From positions 348,004,413 to 348,068,412 of the forward strand of contig NC_080672.1 in assembly GCF_030247195.1 (NCBI RefSeq): a stretch of DNA of 64,000 nucleotides. The letters run 5' to 3'. Both the position numbers and the translations under genes were made by a program. Of this stretch, positions 51,264-63,169 are shown in pieces. Origin of the DNA: Topomyia yanbarensis. Its lineage: Eukaryota; Arthropoda; Insecta; Diptera; Culicidae. The notes under the pieces are model-generated. The model was not told the origin of the DNA and searched no databases. It saw only the letters and a list, made by a program, of their open reading frames with translations. Position 1 is the first letter of the stretch, and every line of letters starts with the position of its first letter.

Positions 51264-54120
51264 TAGTAACAATTGAGGTTTTATGTTAGATTTATAGCCA
51301 CTCATAAATTTAAGATTGTACTTGTAGCACGCTATAAAGTCGATAGCCGAGATATTTAAATGTAAAACCTGAGCAATAGTTTGAACAATCAATAGAAGCT
51401 GTAGTTGCACCGATTCAAGCTTCCTTAAAAATACGACTAGCTCGGTTTTCTCTGTAGAGAATTCGATACCAAGCCAGAGAACCCAAGTAGACAAATTGTC
51501 CAAGGTATCCTGTACTGATCCTTGAAAATCGACAGTCCTACAACAGAGACTACTCCGTTACGCCGTAGCTTAAAGGAATTGATAAGACATCCGTCAGTGT
51601 TATTCACGTAAAAATTTTAGAATAGGGGGCTAAGACATGAGCGCTGGGGAAGACCCATGTAGCTAAACCGATATCAAAATCAACATGCGAAAAATGCATG
51701 TATTTTCCCGACAACAAGTTAATCAAAATATTCATATAATCGGGGGAATACCCCATGCTGGTGCAACTTCTCTGAGAGAGCATTTATTGGAACTGAGTGA
51801 AAAATAACCCGAATATCCAAGAACAGTGACGCATAGGCCATTTCAATTCCTGTTGAAAGCAACGCAAGGCCATCGTTCGTTACTTTGCCTTTACGAAAGT
51901 CAAATTATTTATCTGACAGAAAGCCGTTTGTTTCGACGCAATTGTCGAGGCGGAATAGGATCATTTTCTCGAAGAACTTCCGAATGCAGGACAGCATTTC
52001 AATCGGCCGAGACGAATTGTGGTCGGAGACAGGTTTTCCCGGTTTTGGATTGGCGATCTAACGCACATTCCTTTAGTCTTGAGCAGGGCCTACAATTCTC
52101 CATTCCATTCAATGGAGGTGAAACGCAATGGAGCAACGATAACGGTAACGACTAGCGGTAACAACTTTCATTTTCTTATTAGAATGCGAAGTTCATTTAT
52201 AATGAGTAATTTTCAATTCTAATTTTAATTTTCCTAATATGACAACACAACAATGCGCATCACAAAATGCAACTAAAACGCGGCAAACACGTACAATATG
52301 CACGCCAACAGTGCTTTAATCTTTCAATATCAACGCTAGTTCGTAAATCCACGGAATCAAACAACGACAAATAAATATTGTTACTAGCGTATTTTCGTTC
52401 TCTCAGCACTATGTCCAATATCGAAAGTACTAATATCGTTCTCAATCTCAAAGCGAAAACGAGTGTGTGATGGAAATAATGAAAACGAATTTACAGGTAT
52501 GCTTTGTTGTCGTAGGTGGTGGTTCTGGTGCTTTAGAAAGTACCATCGCTATATCTTGTCGGTTTCGCCAGATTTTTGTAAATGAAAAAGACTTATTTTG
52601 ACTATGGTAATGAGAGACAATGACACTCGCCAGGAACTTATTGAATAAAATCATCAAATGGTTTTTCTCGGTGTTAGGTAGATTCTTCGACAAGTTGAAT
52701 TTGATTCTATCCAACCCTGGGGCGTTATTTCTGTATGGCAAAAGTGAGAATTATACCATCGAAAACTGATTCTTTCGCGGCATTGTGCGGGGAAGCGTCA
52801 CGGAAGGTCTTCTGTGTTGGCACAGAGTCCGAGCAGACTTTTTTGACAAAATTTATGGCAAATGTTCGCTCGCTTTTGTTGATATTGTTTTGGTTCCGCA
52901 TACGTCGGGCAGTGCCACAAAGAGTGCTCATCGATGTTTCTCTTGTTAACCCGTCGACGAACCAGCGCCAAAAACCGCGTTATTGGCTTTCGTTAGGGGG
53001 GGGGGGGGCATCTTGTGTAGTGGGCAAAAAATCGACTTCTTTTCTATATGCTTCATTTTTAGTATTCAACCTCTAAAATAGTATCCCGCAATCTCTGTGG
53101 CCACACTAAACTTCTTTTGCCATGCATTCCTCGCGCATATTTGCTATAACACACGCATATTTCAATCTATCAGCAACAATTTTCGAAAAACTGACAGCCA
53201 TAAATATACAGTGTAAATAATAAACTCTAAATTACTTCTACCCAAATTTTCAACCCAATGGGTCATTTTCTACAGTGTTTTTTCCGTGATGACATTTGAT
53301 GTGGGACACCCTTTAATAGCATTTTTCTCAAAACCGCGTTATTCGAATTGGCGAATACGATAACTCAAAAACTGATCAACGAATTGACATGATTTTTTAT
53401 GAGAATGCACAATATGTGTGGCCTATCGATGAACTACAGAAAACTGAATATTTGTTTTTCTCTCTATTATGTTGAAGAGAAATGAGCGAATTTTACAGTA
53501 AAATATGAGATTTTTTGGTTTTCATGAAGCCATTTTCCGAAACTCGAACTTTTTTCTATTTTTTGTGGTTCGTCGACTAAGTACAAGTCTAAGCTTTACA
53601 AAACTTATTGATTTTACCATATCAGACAATCTTTTCGAGAGTTATCATGTTCGCCGCGGAGCTCCTCGACGTGGAAATGGTTGGACGTCTACTCTTGGCA
53701 CGCTCATATGTATTGCTCTGCATGACTAAAAATATTTTTTTACATGCACAATGAATGTATAAATAAATCTGAACATTTCAACATCCATTGCTACCTTGTA
53801 TTCAATATCGTAAACCAAAATAACCTTCGATTTGAGCACTTTACACCAGACGCTCCCCTGAAGCTTTTCATTTTTGTTTCTTATTCCGCGTATTACCTCC
53901 AGTTGTCGGGCGTTCTAACCTTAACGAATTCTTCATACGCGAAAGCCGTTTCCGTGTACAATTCTGAACACTCTTTGTCCCACCACAAGTTGGGAGCTCG
54001 TCCGCGATTGTTCGCGTCTGGTATACCTTTCGCCAGTGCGTGAATCGCGCTGGTGAGAATCAACATATCAAAAAAACGTGTATTCTTCCTCTGGAGAAAG
54101 CCCTTGTGTGAACTCAATCC
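51255..54120 (-). pseudogene. I-clade LINE ORF2 remnant, inverted part
   Basis: Read on the minus strand from 54,117, the order is PNLWWDKECSELYTE, then (52,930 down) MSTLCGTARRMRNQN, APGLDRIKFNLSKNLPN, then antisense of 51,850-52,080 matching the FEKMI-FGFRKGKG region. Last comes DNLSTWVLWLGIEFSTEKTE at 51,500. All match ORF2 of the intact element in order. Unrelated DNA interrupts it at about 52,150-52,440 and 53,010-53,855. Many stops. At 54,120 it meets a plus-strand 3' piece of the same family. Confidence 0.7.
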
Positions 54121-54124
54121 TTTA

Positions 54125-54540
54125 TGTAAATATCTAACTTATAGGATTTTCGACGCATTGGGTTCGCGAATAGTGGCGACGGTTATCACGATATCGAACG
54201 TATTATTTGGGCATGCACCCAGCATTGTTCCTCCAGATCTCAGTTTCGTGCTCGAGGAAGATCGAAAGAGTTAACAAAAACGGGACCTGCAGAACAAACA
54301 TCACACGCTTTACCTGGTGCCGATCTGTAACTGAGCCGTACTACGAAATCTACTGAAGGAAGCTCTGTTGGCTCGTAGAGGACCACCCGGCGTTCATTAT
54401 GCTTGTTGGTGTAGGCCGTCCGAGTCTGAAATCGATGTCGCTGATCTCCCGTTGCCTAAAACTGAGAGTTAATATTTCTTCTCACTGATATCATAGTCTA
54501 CCCTCTCTCCCATGTATCCGATATCCAGATGTAGGAATTC
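54125..54540 (+). pseudogene. I-clade LINE 3' remnant, sense part
   Basis: Reads GDGYHDIERIIWACTQH, matching GDGYHDIEHIVWACTEY at the end of ORF2. It continues with 3' UTR sequence (GAGCCGTACTACGAAATC...GACCACCCGGCG) colinear with 34,880-35,090. Opposite orientation to the preceding ORF2 piece. Confidence 0.7.
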
Positions 54541-54728
54541 AATTATTACTTAGATAAAAATAAACGATTCCTATTTACACTGACATTATCCCAGTTTACT
54601 GATTTATTCGTCCAACGGTCTTTTTGATATGCAACTTCTTCTCACTCGAGTCTCGACTACTTTTTGTCAAACGATCAGAAGGGGGCAAAGAAAAGGCGTA
54701 CCACCTTATACCTCTTCAAAGTTTCGAT

Positions 54729-54734
54729 TTTATT
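54729..54734 (-). terminator. Polyadenylation signal, secreted-protein gene 3
   Basis: AATAAA on the minus strand about 75 nt beyond the stop codon of the gene at 54,808-55,713. Confidence 0.5.
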
Positions 54735-54807
54735 GACTAGCAGACATCAACTATATAGTAGCTATATTGGAACTAATTACAGATCAACTGGAAACAGTAA
54801 GTATTCC

Positions 54808-55713
54808 TTATTGTGGCGGCCATGCACACAGCGAGAAGGCACTTGTCAGATTTGAAACCGCATCCTGGATGTCGCTTTGAACCAGTTGACCACAGAATGA
54901 ATTGCGGTTATAGGCGTCTTGGAATGCCATTGATATGAAGTTATTCAGCATGTACAACATGCTGTTTCCGGTACTTGATTCCATATACACCTGTTCGAAG
55001 TACTGAAATAAAACAAAAACGTTAGATGACTGCATACTTGTGGAGGCTGGACGACTTACGTAGTTTTGACAGGTGATGGATGCAGCATTACAAATCTTCA
55101 GCTGGTTCACGAACGAGACGAAATCACTTTTAATGACCGATATAATGTTCATGATGGGTGGAACGTATGCCGTCACCGTAGCCGTGTTTATCTGGAGGCA
55201 TTGGCCCAGCTTGACCAAAGAAGTCGGCACGTTAATCATCTGAGTGGCGTTGCGAATCGTACAGTTATCGGAATTAGCATTATACGGCATCTGCCCCAGC
55301 AACATGTTGTAATATTGGATGATATTGTCAATTGCCTGCCTTAGAGATTGACTAAGACCAGTCAAATCATTTGAGATAGCCGAAGTAGCAGATTGATCAC
55401 CATATCCTATAGTTTGGTTGAAATACTGCAAATTTGATACAAAATCCCGTAACATCGTCTGATTGGCACCGTAGGTTTTATTCATCGCCGTGTAAGTAAT
55501 GTTGACCCAGCCCATCAGATCGGTAAGACCAACGAACACCTGATTACGGGCAGTGTTCAGAGTGCTCTGGTAGGTGGCTACCACGCCAGCGATTTGCTGC
55601 AGGCTATTACTGAGCGTCACCAGACCACTTGAACCAACTGAAATGGCGGCGTACATGGTGAATGCCCCACCTAGGCATCCCAGGATACAGACCAGCGTTA
55701 ACCAACGGTTCAT
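54808..55713 (-). CDS. Secreted six-cysteine protein, family member 3
   Basis: Exons 55,713-55,060 (218 codons) and 55,002-54,808 join across a 57-bp phase-0 intron (GTAAGTCG...TATTTCAG) between Tyr and Tyr. The intron has no stop and is a multiple of three, so retaining it would leave an open frame. The spliced product has 282 residues. I start at MNRWLTLVCILGCLGGAF by alignment with member 1; an upstream in-frame ATG would add ten residues that spoil the signal peptide. The mature chain carries sequons and six cysteines (DNC, GQC, KIC, ITC, SFC, SLC), and VNITYTAMNKTYGANQ almost identical to member 1. Apparently intact; function unknown. Confidence 0.87.
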   Translation of the reverse strand: MNRWLTLVCILGCLGGAFTMYAAISVGSSGLVTLSNSLQQIAGVVATYQSTLNTARNQVFVGLTDLMGWVNITYTAMNKTYGANQTMLRDFVSNLQYFNQTIGYGDQSATSAISNDLTGLSQSLRQAIDNIIQYYNMLLGQMPYNANSDNCTIRNATQMINVPTSLVKLGQCLQINTATVTAYVPPIMNIISVIKSDFVSFVNQLKICNAASITCQNYVSRPASTSMQSSNVFVLFQYFEQVYMESSTGNSMLYMLNNFISMAFQDAYNRNSFCGQLVQSDIQDAVSNLTSAFSLCAWPPQ

Positions 55714-55785
55714 TATTTCGGCTGCTGGATTCAACTTGTTCAAATCCCGAACAATTACTGATGATAGTCGGGATGGGACGAATAT

Positions 55786-55793
55786 CTTTTATA
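55786..55793 (-). promoter_or_regulatory. TATA box of secreted-protein gene 3
   Basis: TATAAAAG on the minus strand (position within 2 nt) lies 32 nt before TCAGT, as in the paralogues. The transcript would have a 5' UTR of roughly 45 nt. Confidence 0.7.
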
Positions 55794-55899
55794 TCACCCA
55801 GCCGGGACGGTGGCTGTGAATCGATCGTTTGTTCTGCGGCACCGACGTTGAGAAAGCAAGAAACAGACGTGCGTTTGAACAATATTCAGTGTCACTGCT

Positions 55900-57350
55900 A
55901 CTCGTACGCAGTTGACAGCGGGGGCTTTTCCTATTCATTGATACAATGCCAGGTTCAATGAAAATAGTCTTAATTCGAGGAGTAAAATAATTTGATGGTG
56001 CTTATTTGACATAAGATTCAATTTAAGCAGATAAATTGGGCAAACTATAATAGATTAGAAAAAAATCAATCCACTCCACTTTCGATTGAAGGTCTTACCA
56101 TTGTACAGTGGTTCAACTGTAGAATTTGAGAGGCAAAAATATTTGCTACTAAACTACTGATTTAAACTATTCAGAACTAACGGCGTAAGCATCTCCTTAA
56201 ATCCTCCTATGAGGTATTCATGTATAGATAGGGCATATATTTCAGAACAAAAAATAATAAGTATGGTTGCGACCACCTGCTATTCCGAAAACTGTATCAG
56301 TGTAAAAAATCCCAAACACAGTCATAAATCCTTAAAACGCAAAAAAGGTTGATGGAATGTTCCACAAAAAAAAGTTTTTTACATCATATACAACACAATG
56401 CATAATTGCATAGTCTTCATTTTATTTTTATTAATTATTATTAATTATTAATTATTAATTATTATTTATTATTATTTATTATTATATATTAATTTAGAAT
56501 TGCACATATTTTATCGGTAGAAATTTTAAATGTACTTTGATTTGGTGGCATTGTAAGGGAACACGATTTCTTTGTTTGTTTTGTGTTTTTTGAACAACTA
56601 GGGAACTAATCCACTGGACATATAATGTGCGTGGGGAGTACGCATGGTCTTGTCTGAGTGGTAGGATGACTGCTGAATCATGTATGAGGGTTGAAAATTG
56701 ACAATTCGCGCGAAGAATCGAAAGCCAATTTGAAGCAGTCATATCTGCACGAAGACCAAATGTTTTGTTGTCATGTTCATTGATTTACTTTTGATCATTA
56801 AATCGTCAATCAATTATATTATTTGTTCTCATTAGTATTGAATACTTTCATAGACTTTGAAGTAATACATACACTATATTATTGATCGTCATATTAACTA
56901 TATTTCTTCTTCGGTAGGAAAATATTATAGCTTGTTTATTGATGTAAAAGGACAAAAAAATCAGGAGTCCCTTCTTTATATCTTGCACTTGCTGTATTTT
57001 CTGAGCACATTGCTTTTTTAAATTAAATTGGTTTTCATTTAATTTCCTTTCTTTTAATAATACCAATGTTTATACACGATAAATAATACTTGTATTATGA
57101 AAACTTTAAATACATAGGTAATAAAATATCTATTTATACAAATGTCTCGAGACAATAAAGGTAAATGCTTTTAATTATTGTTATTAGTGTTCTTGGAATG
57201 TCGTGTTTCTCCGGGATAAAGAAATAATAAAATCGTTTGCATGCCGTTTGATTCAATTAAACTTAAGGGGTTACATATCTTTTTGTGAGAAAAATGTGAT
57301 GAAAGTGTGAATTTACGTAAGGGTATAAAGCAATGATTTCATTACATCAA
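55900..57350. other. AT-rich, includes (ATT)n tract
   Basis: A low-complexity TTATTAATTATT run occupies about 56,420-56,490. No gene recognised elsewhere. Confidence 0.4.
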
Positions 57351-57352
57351 AC

Positions 57353-57739
57353 TTACACACCAAAAAATAATGAAATTTAAACGACATGTAAATCAATACA
57401 AATGTAAACCTACAACGATTGAACCAAAAATTTGATTGAAAATTACGTTAAAATCAATTGGAGCATCAAACAGCATACAATTTTACACTTTCATTCGTGT
57501 AATATTACATGTCATTCATTTTACAGCAGTATTCGAGTAAAAATACATTGAAGTGCATTGGTTTTCCGTTTAAAGAAACTGTAATTTTCAATCCACGTGT
57601 AAAATTACAATAAAATTCGCTGAAGAAAGCACGACAAATCGTGTGTATTTGTGGTAGAACTTTATTTTACATTTATATTCATGCTCCAAATATGTGCATG
57701 AAAATAAACTTAAAATTACAAAATATTTTTTTCTGTGTA
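57353..57739. mobile_element. Probable MITE with TACACA(C/G)AAAAAAT ends
   Basis: TTACACACCAAAAAATAATG on the left and ATATTTTTTTCTGTGTA on the right are inverted ends of about 14 bp. The AT-rich interior is full of TTACAT/ATGTAA and TTTTACA words. TA at both ends fits a TA duplication. Confidence 0.5.
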
Positions 57740-58955
57740 TAGTATTTTGGTAGTACATTTTTCAGTGAAATAAACAAGCATAAGTTTATAAAAAAAATAT
57801 TGATAATTGGCGGAGTTATGGCTTTTTCGCCGAAATCATTTTTTATTTAAGAGGTTTGCGGTGATCACAATGGAAGACCAATAGCTCAACTACAATTCTA
57901 TAACTAAAAAAATTCCATTGGTATCCCAAGTAGCACTTGCAACATGTTCTAGAAATACAAACAAAGTTATTTGCTGCATTACAATGGCAACAGAAAACAA
58001 AAAACAATTCTGTTGCATGTGTGAAACACAGCTGCAGCACGTTACATTTTAGTTATTTATTTGTATCGCCAATGTTTTCTGAAACAATAAAATTTGACAC
58101 ATATTATGGGTGTTTTACTTTACAGCTAAAACACTTTTGTTGCAAGCATTATCGCGAAAACTGGAGATGACATTATTATTCAACTTATCAGCTAACTTTA
58201 TTCTGGTTAAACTTTTACTGAACTTGAGTTTGTAACATTGTAGAAATAAAATCAACCGTCATATATTTATTGATAGAATGAATTGTTTCTCGATAAAAGT
58301 TGCTGACGAACAGTTAATACTTTTAGATCTTATAATCAGAACCCAAAATTATCATCATTAATATGCTTCAAATTTTTTATTACTCTCGAAAAAAACACAT
58401 TTGAACACAATGCTTTGTGTACGATAAATAATTCACAGAATAAGCATACAATTTTTTTGAGTTTATATCAACGATGTTTTAAGGCCCTCTAAAGATATCA
58501 AAGTATTTTCAAAAATTACTCGATTCATTTTTATTGGTTATACATTACATATTGCCATATTCGAAAGCGGACATCATATTTATGCTTTGTTTGCATAAAA
58601 ATTTCATGAAACACATTAAGTTTCATTTCATTTCGACAAAATTGTTTTCAAAGCAAACGCTAGCATTATTGCAACAATCTCTATTGTTAGTATGATTCTT
58701 GGTACATCATTCGTGACAAATGAACATGTTGCCTATAAGCTCCACCTCTTGCGCTTTTTTAATTGCATAACAGTTGAATAACGTTTTGCTGCACGAATAT
58801 TAAATAGTAAATTTTTCCTGCATTCGGGAGCGTTCTTTCTATAAAATCGCTGTTTTACGCTCTAAAAATTGTATTAAAAAATTCTCATCTACACAACAAA
58901 AATTCATGGTGCGAGAAAAATTAATTACGATCAATTGAAAAAAAATGCAAATTGC
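57740..58955. other. No identified gene
   Basis: AT-rich. CCCAAGTAGCACTTGC near 57,927 resembles one end of the CCCAAGTA-type MITE family, but no second end was found. Confidence 0.3.
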
Positions 58956-58959
58956 GCTA

Positions 58960-59460
58960 ATCAAATGGATGGATTTTCTAGCTGGAAGGTGATTCTTAGT
59001 CTCTTGGGACTGTCCCTGTGGAACGCGCATGAAAATTTCAGCTTATGAATCCATATCTTTTAGCCTCCTCCAGTGGCGGATCCAGGGAGAGGGTCCTGGG
59101 AGTCCGGACCCCCTCCGAAATTATTTTACTTGTTGAGAAATTCTAAATGAGTTTCAATTTTATATTAGTTTCAAATTCAAAATCATTCCAAACCAAATTT
59201 GACCAACTAAACTGATATTCATTAAATAGGATTATTACGTATTACAAATTGTACAATGTTCATTTTAAAATCGAAATTTCGGACCCCTTCCGAATTTTTT
59301 TTCTGGGCCCGCACCTGGCCCTCCTCAAACAGTGATACAATGAAGGCCTTGCTGGCATAACTTTGGCCTTGCCGTTAAAAGCAACTGCAGCTATTGGCGT
59401 AGTCCTTGCACTGATGGTGGTTTAAACACATCTGATTACACCATTTTATTTCAGCAGCAC
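58960..59460. repeat. Duplicated segment, copy 1 (interrupted by MITE)
   Basis: GGATTTTCTAGCTGGAAGGT..., CTGTCCCTGTGGAACGCGCA and AAAGCAACTGCAGC...GGCGTAGTCCTTGCACTGAT match 60,140-60,330 in order. A hAT-type MITE sits between the two halves. Confidence 0.65.
59071..59317. mobile_element. hAT-type MITE, 247 bp
   Basis: CAGTGGCGGATCCAGGGAGA at the left and GGGCCCGCACCTG at the right (degenerate inverse). GCCTCCTC (59,063-59,070) precedes and GCCCTCCTC follows, a near 8-bp TSD. Same family as 16,867-17,370. The duplicate at 60.2 kb lacks the insertion. Confidence 0.7.
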
Positions 59461-60135
59461 GTGCATTATGTTAATAAATTGTATAATATTATGTTTTTCA
59501 TTTCATTGTGCTGGTTATATTCATTATACATTATATTTTTTCCTCAATTCATTATATATTATGTTTCTTTCCTTTTACTAATCAAAATGATTAATCCTTG
59601 GCAAGCCTTATATTTTTTATTCATTGTTAGTTCAAATACTACGAGTCATTGTGTGCAATAATAACATTTCAACTTGAACGGTATCAACATACAGAATATG
59701 TATTGCAAGGGCATGTTTCGTAGGACATGCTATAGTTGAATTGGTGTCGGATATGGATTTAAGGCGTGAATGTAGGATGGGGGTTTCATCCTTCTTTTAT
59801 AAAACATTATATTTGCTATATACATAACATAACTATATTCATTACACATGTCAAATATATTACAAATCATTACATGCATTTTTTCGTGATATTTATGTAT
59901 TTTACTAATTAGGCAGCGAGGGTGCATCAGGGCATCATACGAACTGTGTCATGGACTAGGGTACGTGGATCGCCTCTAGTCAGAAGATAATAATGTCTGC
60001 AGTAACTTATTAATTCTTCGGAATAACATAGTTATTGTAAGTTTTCTTATATGTCATGGTGCGGTAAGTTTGACGCGCTCTACTCATACAAACCATCAGG
60101 TGGTGCCTTAACGAGTATTGCAAATGCTGCTCTTC
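59461..60135. other. AT-rich, no identified gene
   Basis: Contains short inverted ATATAATGTATAATG-type words on both sides of 59,700 but no clear element ends. Confidence 0.3.
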
Positions 60136-60139
60136 AAAG

Positions 60140-60335
60140 ATCTGGATTTTATTGTTGGAAGGAGATTCTCTGTCCCTGTGGAGTGCGCATATGAACCTCT
60201 GCTTATGGATCCAACCATTTTTGGCCCTTCATACAGCGATAAATTGAAAGTTGTTTGCTAGCAACATTTGGAATTGCTGCTTAAAGCAACTGCAGCCACT
60301 GGCGTAGCCCTTGCACTGATGGTGGGTTACATCAT
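60140..60335. repeat. Duplicated segment, copy 2 (no MITE)
   Basis: Colinear with 58,970-59,430 without the MITE, thereby acting as an approximate empty site. A (CAT)n run follows at 60,331-60,350. Confidence 0.6.
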
Positions 60336-60404
60336 CATCATCATCATCATATTTTATGCCATTTATTAAAAATTAGGTTTAGATTAAACGACCACCCCCA
60401 TTTG

Positions 60405-61090
60405 ATACGCAAAAACCTGTTTTAATCCACCTAGTAGTGCAATTGTGCCTTTCTCATTTCTCCAAACTATGAGTCTATGGCTGGTTATGTTCGTTTCAAT
60501 TATGGAAATGTCTAATAAATTCTTAGTACACTTTGCACAATGGCTCGCCAGCCACGAACCTGATGAGCTACGTTTCGACGGTGCAACACTGGAAATAAAA
60601 AAATATCATACTAAATTAGCCTAATCAGCATTAGTTCAATGTTGTCTTCCTGCTAACTAATTTTGTCATGCGAGGGTGGGTGTGTGAGGAGGGTGAAAAA
60701 CCTACGAACAAACCACTCCCCAGCTTTATTTGGGATGCCTTGTGATATAGCGGTAGTATAAAGATGATGGGGTTGAGAGGGGGAGGGGTATGAGTGATGG
60801 ATGGTGGTCTGAGGGATGATCTAAAAGGAATTTAAAGGGGTTTTGACAAGTGGGGGAGAGGGGGGGGGTGTAACCCCTCTCCGTACACCCCTAGCTTTAA
60901 CCCCTGTTTAAATTCAGAAACCTTATATCAGTCGAAAAAAAAATTTTGACCCTCCGAGATTAGGTTGACGATTTTTAGAGTGATTGCATACCCTTCCTGT
61001 ATGAGAAAGGCAAAAATTTCTGTGTGGTCGCACTTTTAAACCCGTAACTCCGGAACAGGAAGCCTCATCAACTTAAAATTCAATAGCAGC
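60405..61090. repeat. Culicine dispersed repeat, second locus
   Basis: AAAAACCTGTTTTAATCCAC...CTTTCTCATTTCTCC matches 43,783 onward. A G-rich block at 60,740-60,900, then TATGAGAAAGGCAAAA near 60,995 and a CCGTAACTCCGGAACAGGAA module follow before the next MITE. Confidence 0.5.
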
Positions 61091-61093
61091 TTA

Positions 61094-61836
61094 GGGGCCG
61101 TACACAAATGACGTAGCTTTTTTTCGACGATTTTTGACTCCTCCCTCCCCCTCGTAGCATTTGGTCACACAATTCTGACCTCCCCCTCGTAAATAACGTA
61201 GCATTTACCTACCCCCTCCCCATCGTCCCATGCAAAGCGAACGGAGGATGAAAAAAATTACATATGTTTTTCAATTATTTTAAATACACGTCCTTTCAAA
61301 ATGTTTGACGACTTTTATCACCATTTTCATTATAACAGCAATTTGCGTGCAAAATAAGCCTATTTCATGAAAAATATAGTGTTGATAGTTTTGTTTTGAA
61401 GCAGTTCTCAGTTCACAATCCTGCAGCTGCCAATGATTCTAAGAAGCATACGTTCATCTAAATTACTAAATTTTGTTTGGTTGAATCCGAAGTAAAAATT
61501 CAGCTTCCAAACTAAGTCTACTAGTTAGCAACATTAACTAACTAATGTAGCAAGTTAAATCCGCATACAAAATCTTTTCGTATTCTTGCGAACTTGTAAT
61601 TCCGGAAATCGTAAAATTTACCTCATGAAAAACCGCATCAAAAGTAACTTTTTTGAATTTAAATTTATGTCTCTTGGAAATGGAGGATCATTAAATTGTT
61701 TTCTCTAAACAATGGGTTTTAAACTTAATGCTACATCGCACAACTTCTGACCCTCCCCTCCCCTTCGTCACACTTCGTCACAAATTTGGTATACCCTCCC
61801 TACCCCCAAAATGCTACGTCATTTATGCGTGGCCCC
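61094..61836. mobile_element. MITE with GGGGCC-ACAAATGACGTAGC ends
   Basis: About 743 bp. The left end GGGGCCGTACACAAATGACG and the right end, the inverse of GGGGCCACGCATAAATGACG, both continue into TAGC. Inside each end are pyrimidine runs separated by GTCACA words. It resembles in plan, but not in sequence, the AGGGACC element at 17.5 and 48.7 kb. Confidence 0.7.
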
Positions 61837-61839
61837 GTT

Positions 61840-63165
61840 GGTGTAAATCGACTCATAGCTAAAATGGCACTAAATGACGTTTCAAAATCGTATTTTTCTG
61901 TCAAAATCGGCTGTAAAATGGCGGAGTTGTTCAGTGTTGAAATAGGATACATCCAGATGGCGCACCATGTACTAATAATAACACTAACTTTAAATTAATT
62001 TACTTCTAAAATAATACTAAATTTACTTAACGGAAAGGTATAAATGTATTATGCTCTCCAAAATTTTCTGACTTTCTAGTGAAAATAAAAAATAAGATAA
62101 ATGGAATACTTCTTCACGTAAAGCTAGTATAAGAGAAAATAAGATGAAAATATCAAAGTTCAATAACCCAAACACATGTCATGTCAAATAATACAGTATG
62201 CAGCATTAGACTAACAATTTGAATTGTTAAAATGATGATGTTATCTATCTAAATTTTCGTAAAATGAACGAAAAATTAATAAAAAATGATATCCTATTGT
62301 CACTCTTTCGATGTGAAACTCGGACTGAATGACCTAGTAAAAGCCGAACAACTCACATTTTCACATGTATTTAAATGTAAGAATTGGAACACTCCTTTTA
62401 TGTGCATCTGGCAAGATGTAAAGTTACAAGTCAAACTCGCGAAAACACCATTCAATAGGACATTCTCACAATACGTTTTCAGTTAGAAGTATTTAAAGAC
62501 AAACGAGTTATTTACAGAACACGTTCAATAACTCTGTAACGATTGAGATATGATGGTATGTGTAGCACGATTTTTCCCCAAATATGGTCCTCTATAACTC
62601 CTAGAGTGATTCTTAACCCTGTACCAAATACCCTGTGTAGTAGGTTGGGCACCAATGAGTTAAGTATTCGCCCCAAACAGAAACGTTCGAAGAAAAAAGT
62701 TTCCGACCATTTGGCTGCGACCTGGAGCCGCCTATGCTACGTAGACGTATGACCAGATCCGTTAATGCCATATACATATACTTAATAAAATGCAATTTAC
62801 AATAAATGTGTCTGGAACGACGCATCCAATGTTGACATGTTTTTTTTTCTTTAAACACGTGATTGATATAAATATTAATTGTTCTATTCGCAAAACTGTT
62901 GAAGCAATCGAGTACCGAAAAGGCACCATTGTATGTCCACAGAGACCTAAACTGTGGAAAACAATAATAATTTAATGTCCCAACTGTGCTAACATCTGGT
63001 TTTGAACCATGAAGTCATCCATTGATGTCTGCTCGATAACCAAGATTATTAATCGATTGATTGTACTTCACGAAGTTGTTTTTAAAAGTATCACTATTTC
63101 AATACTGTGCAAATGAACTTCAACAATGAGACTTATTTTTAATTCATTCAAAACTATCGACCAAA
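61840..63165. other. No identified gene
   Basis: AT-rich with small open frames of no recognisable homology. Confidence 0.3.
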
Positions 63166-63169
63166 CACC

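Noticed and set aside
55714..55743. Upstream ATG at 55,743 for secreted-protein gene 3
   Set aside because: It adds MNKLNPAAEI ahead of the hydrophobic signal segment. The paralogue starts at the equivalent of 55,713.
60565..60590. CTGATGAGCTACGTTTCGAC as another hammerhead core
   Set aside because: CTGATGA is present, but there is no stem II followed by GAAA and no matching stem III strands.
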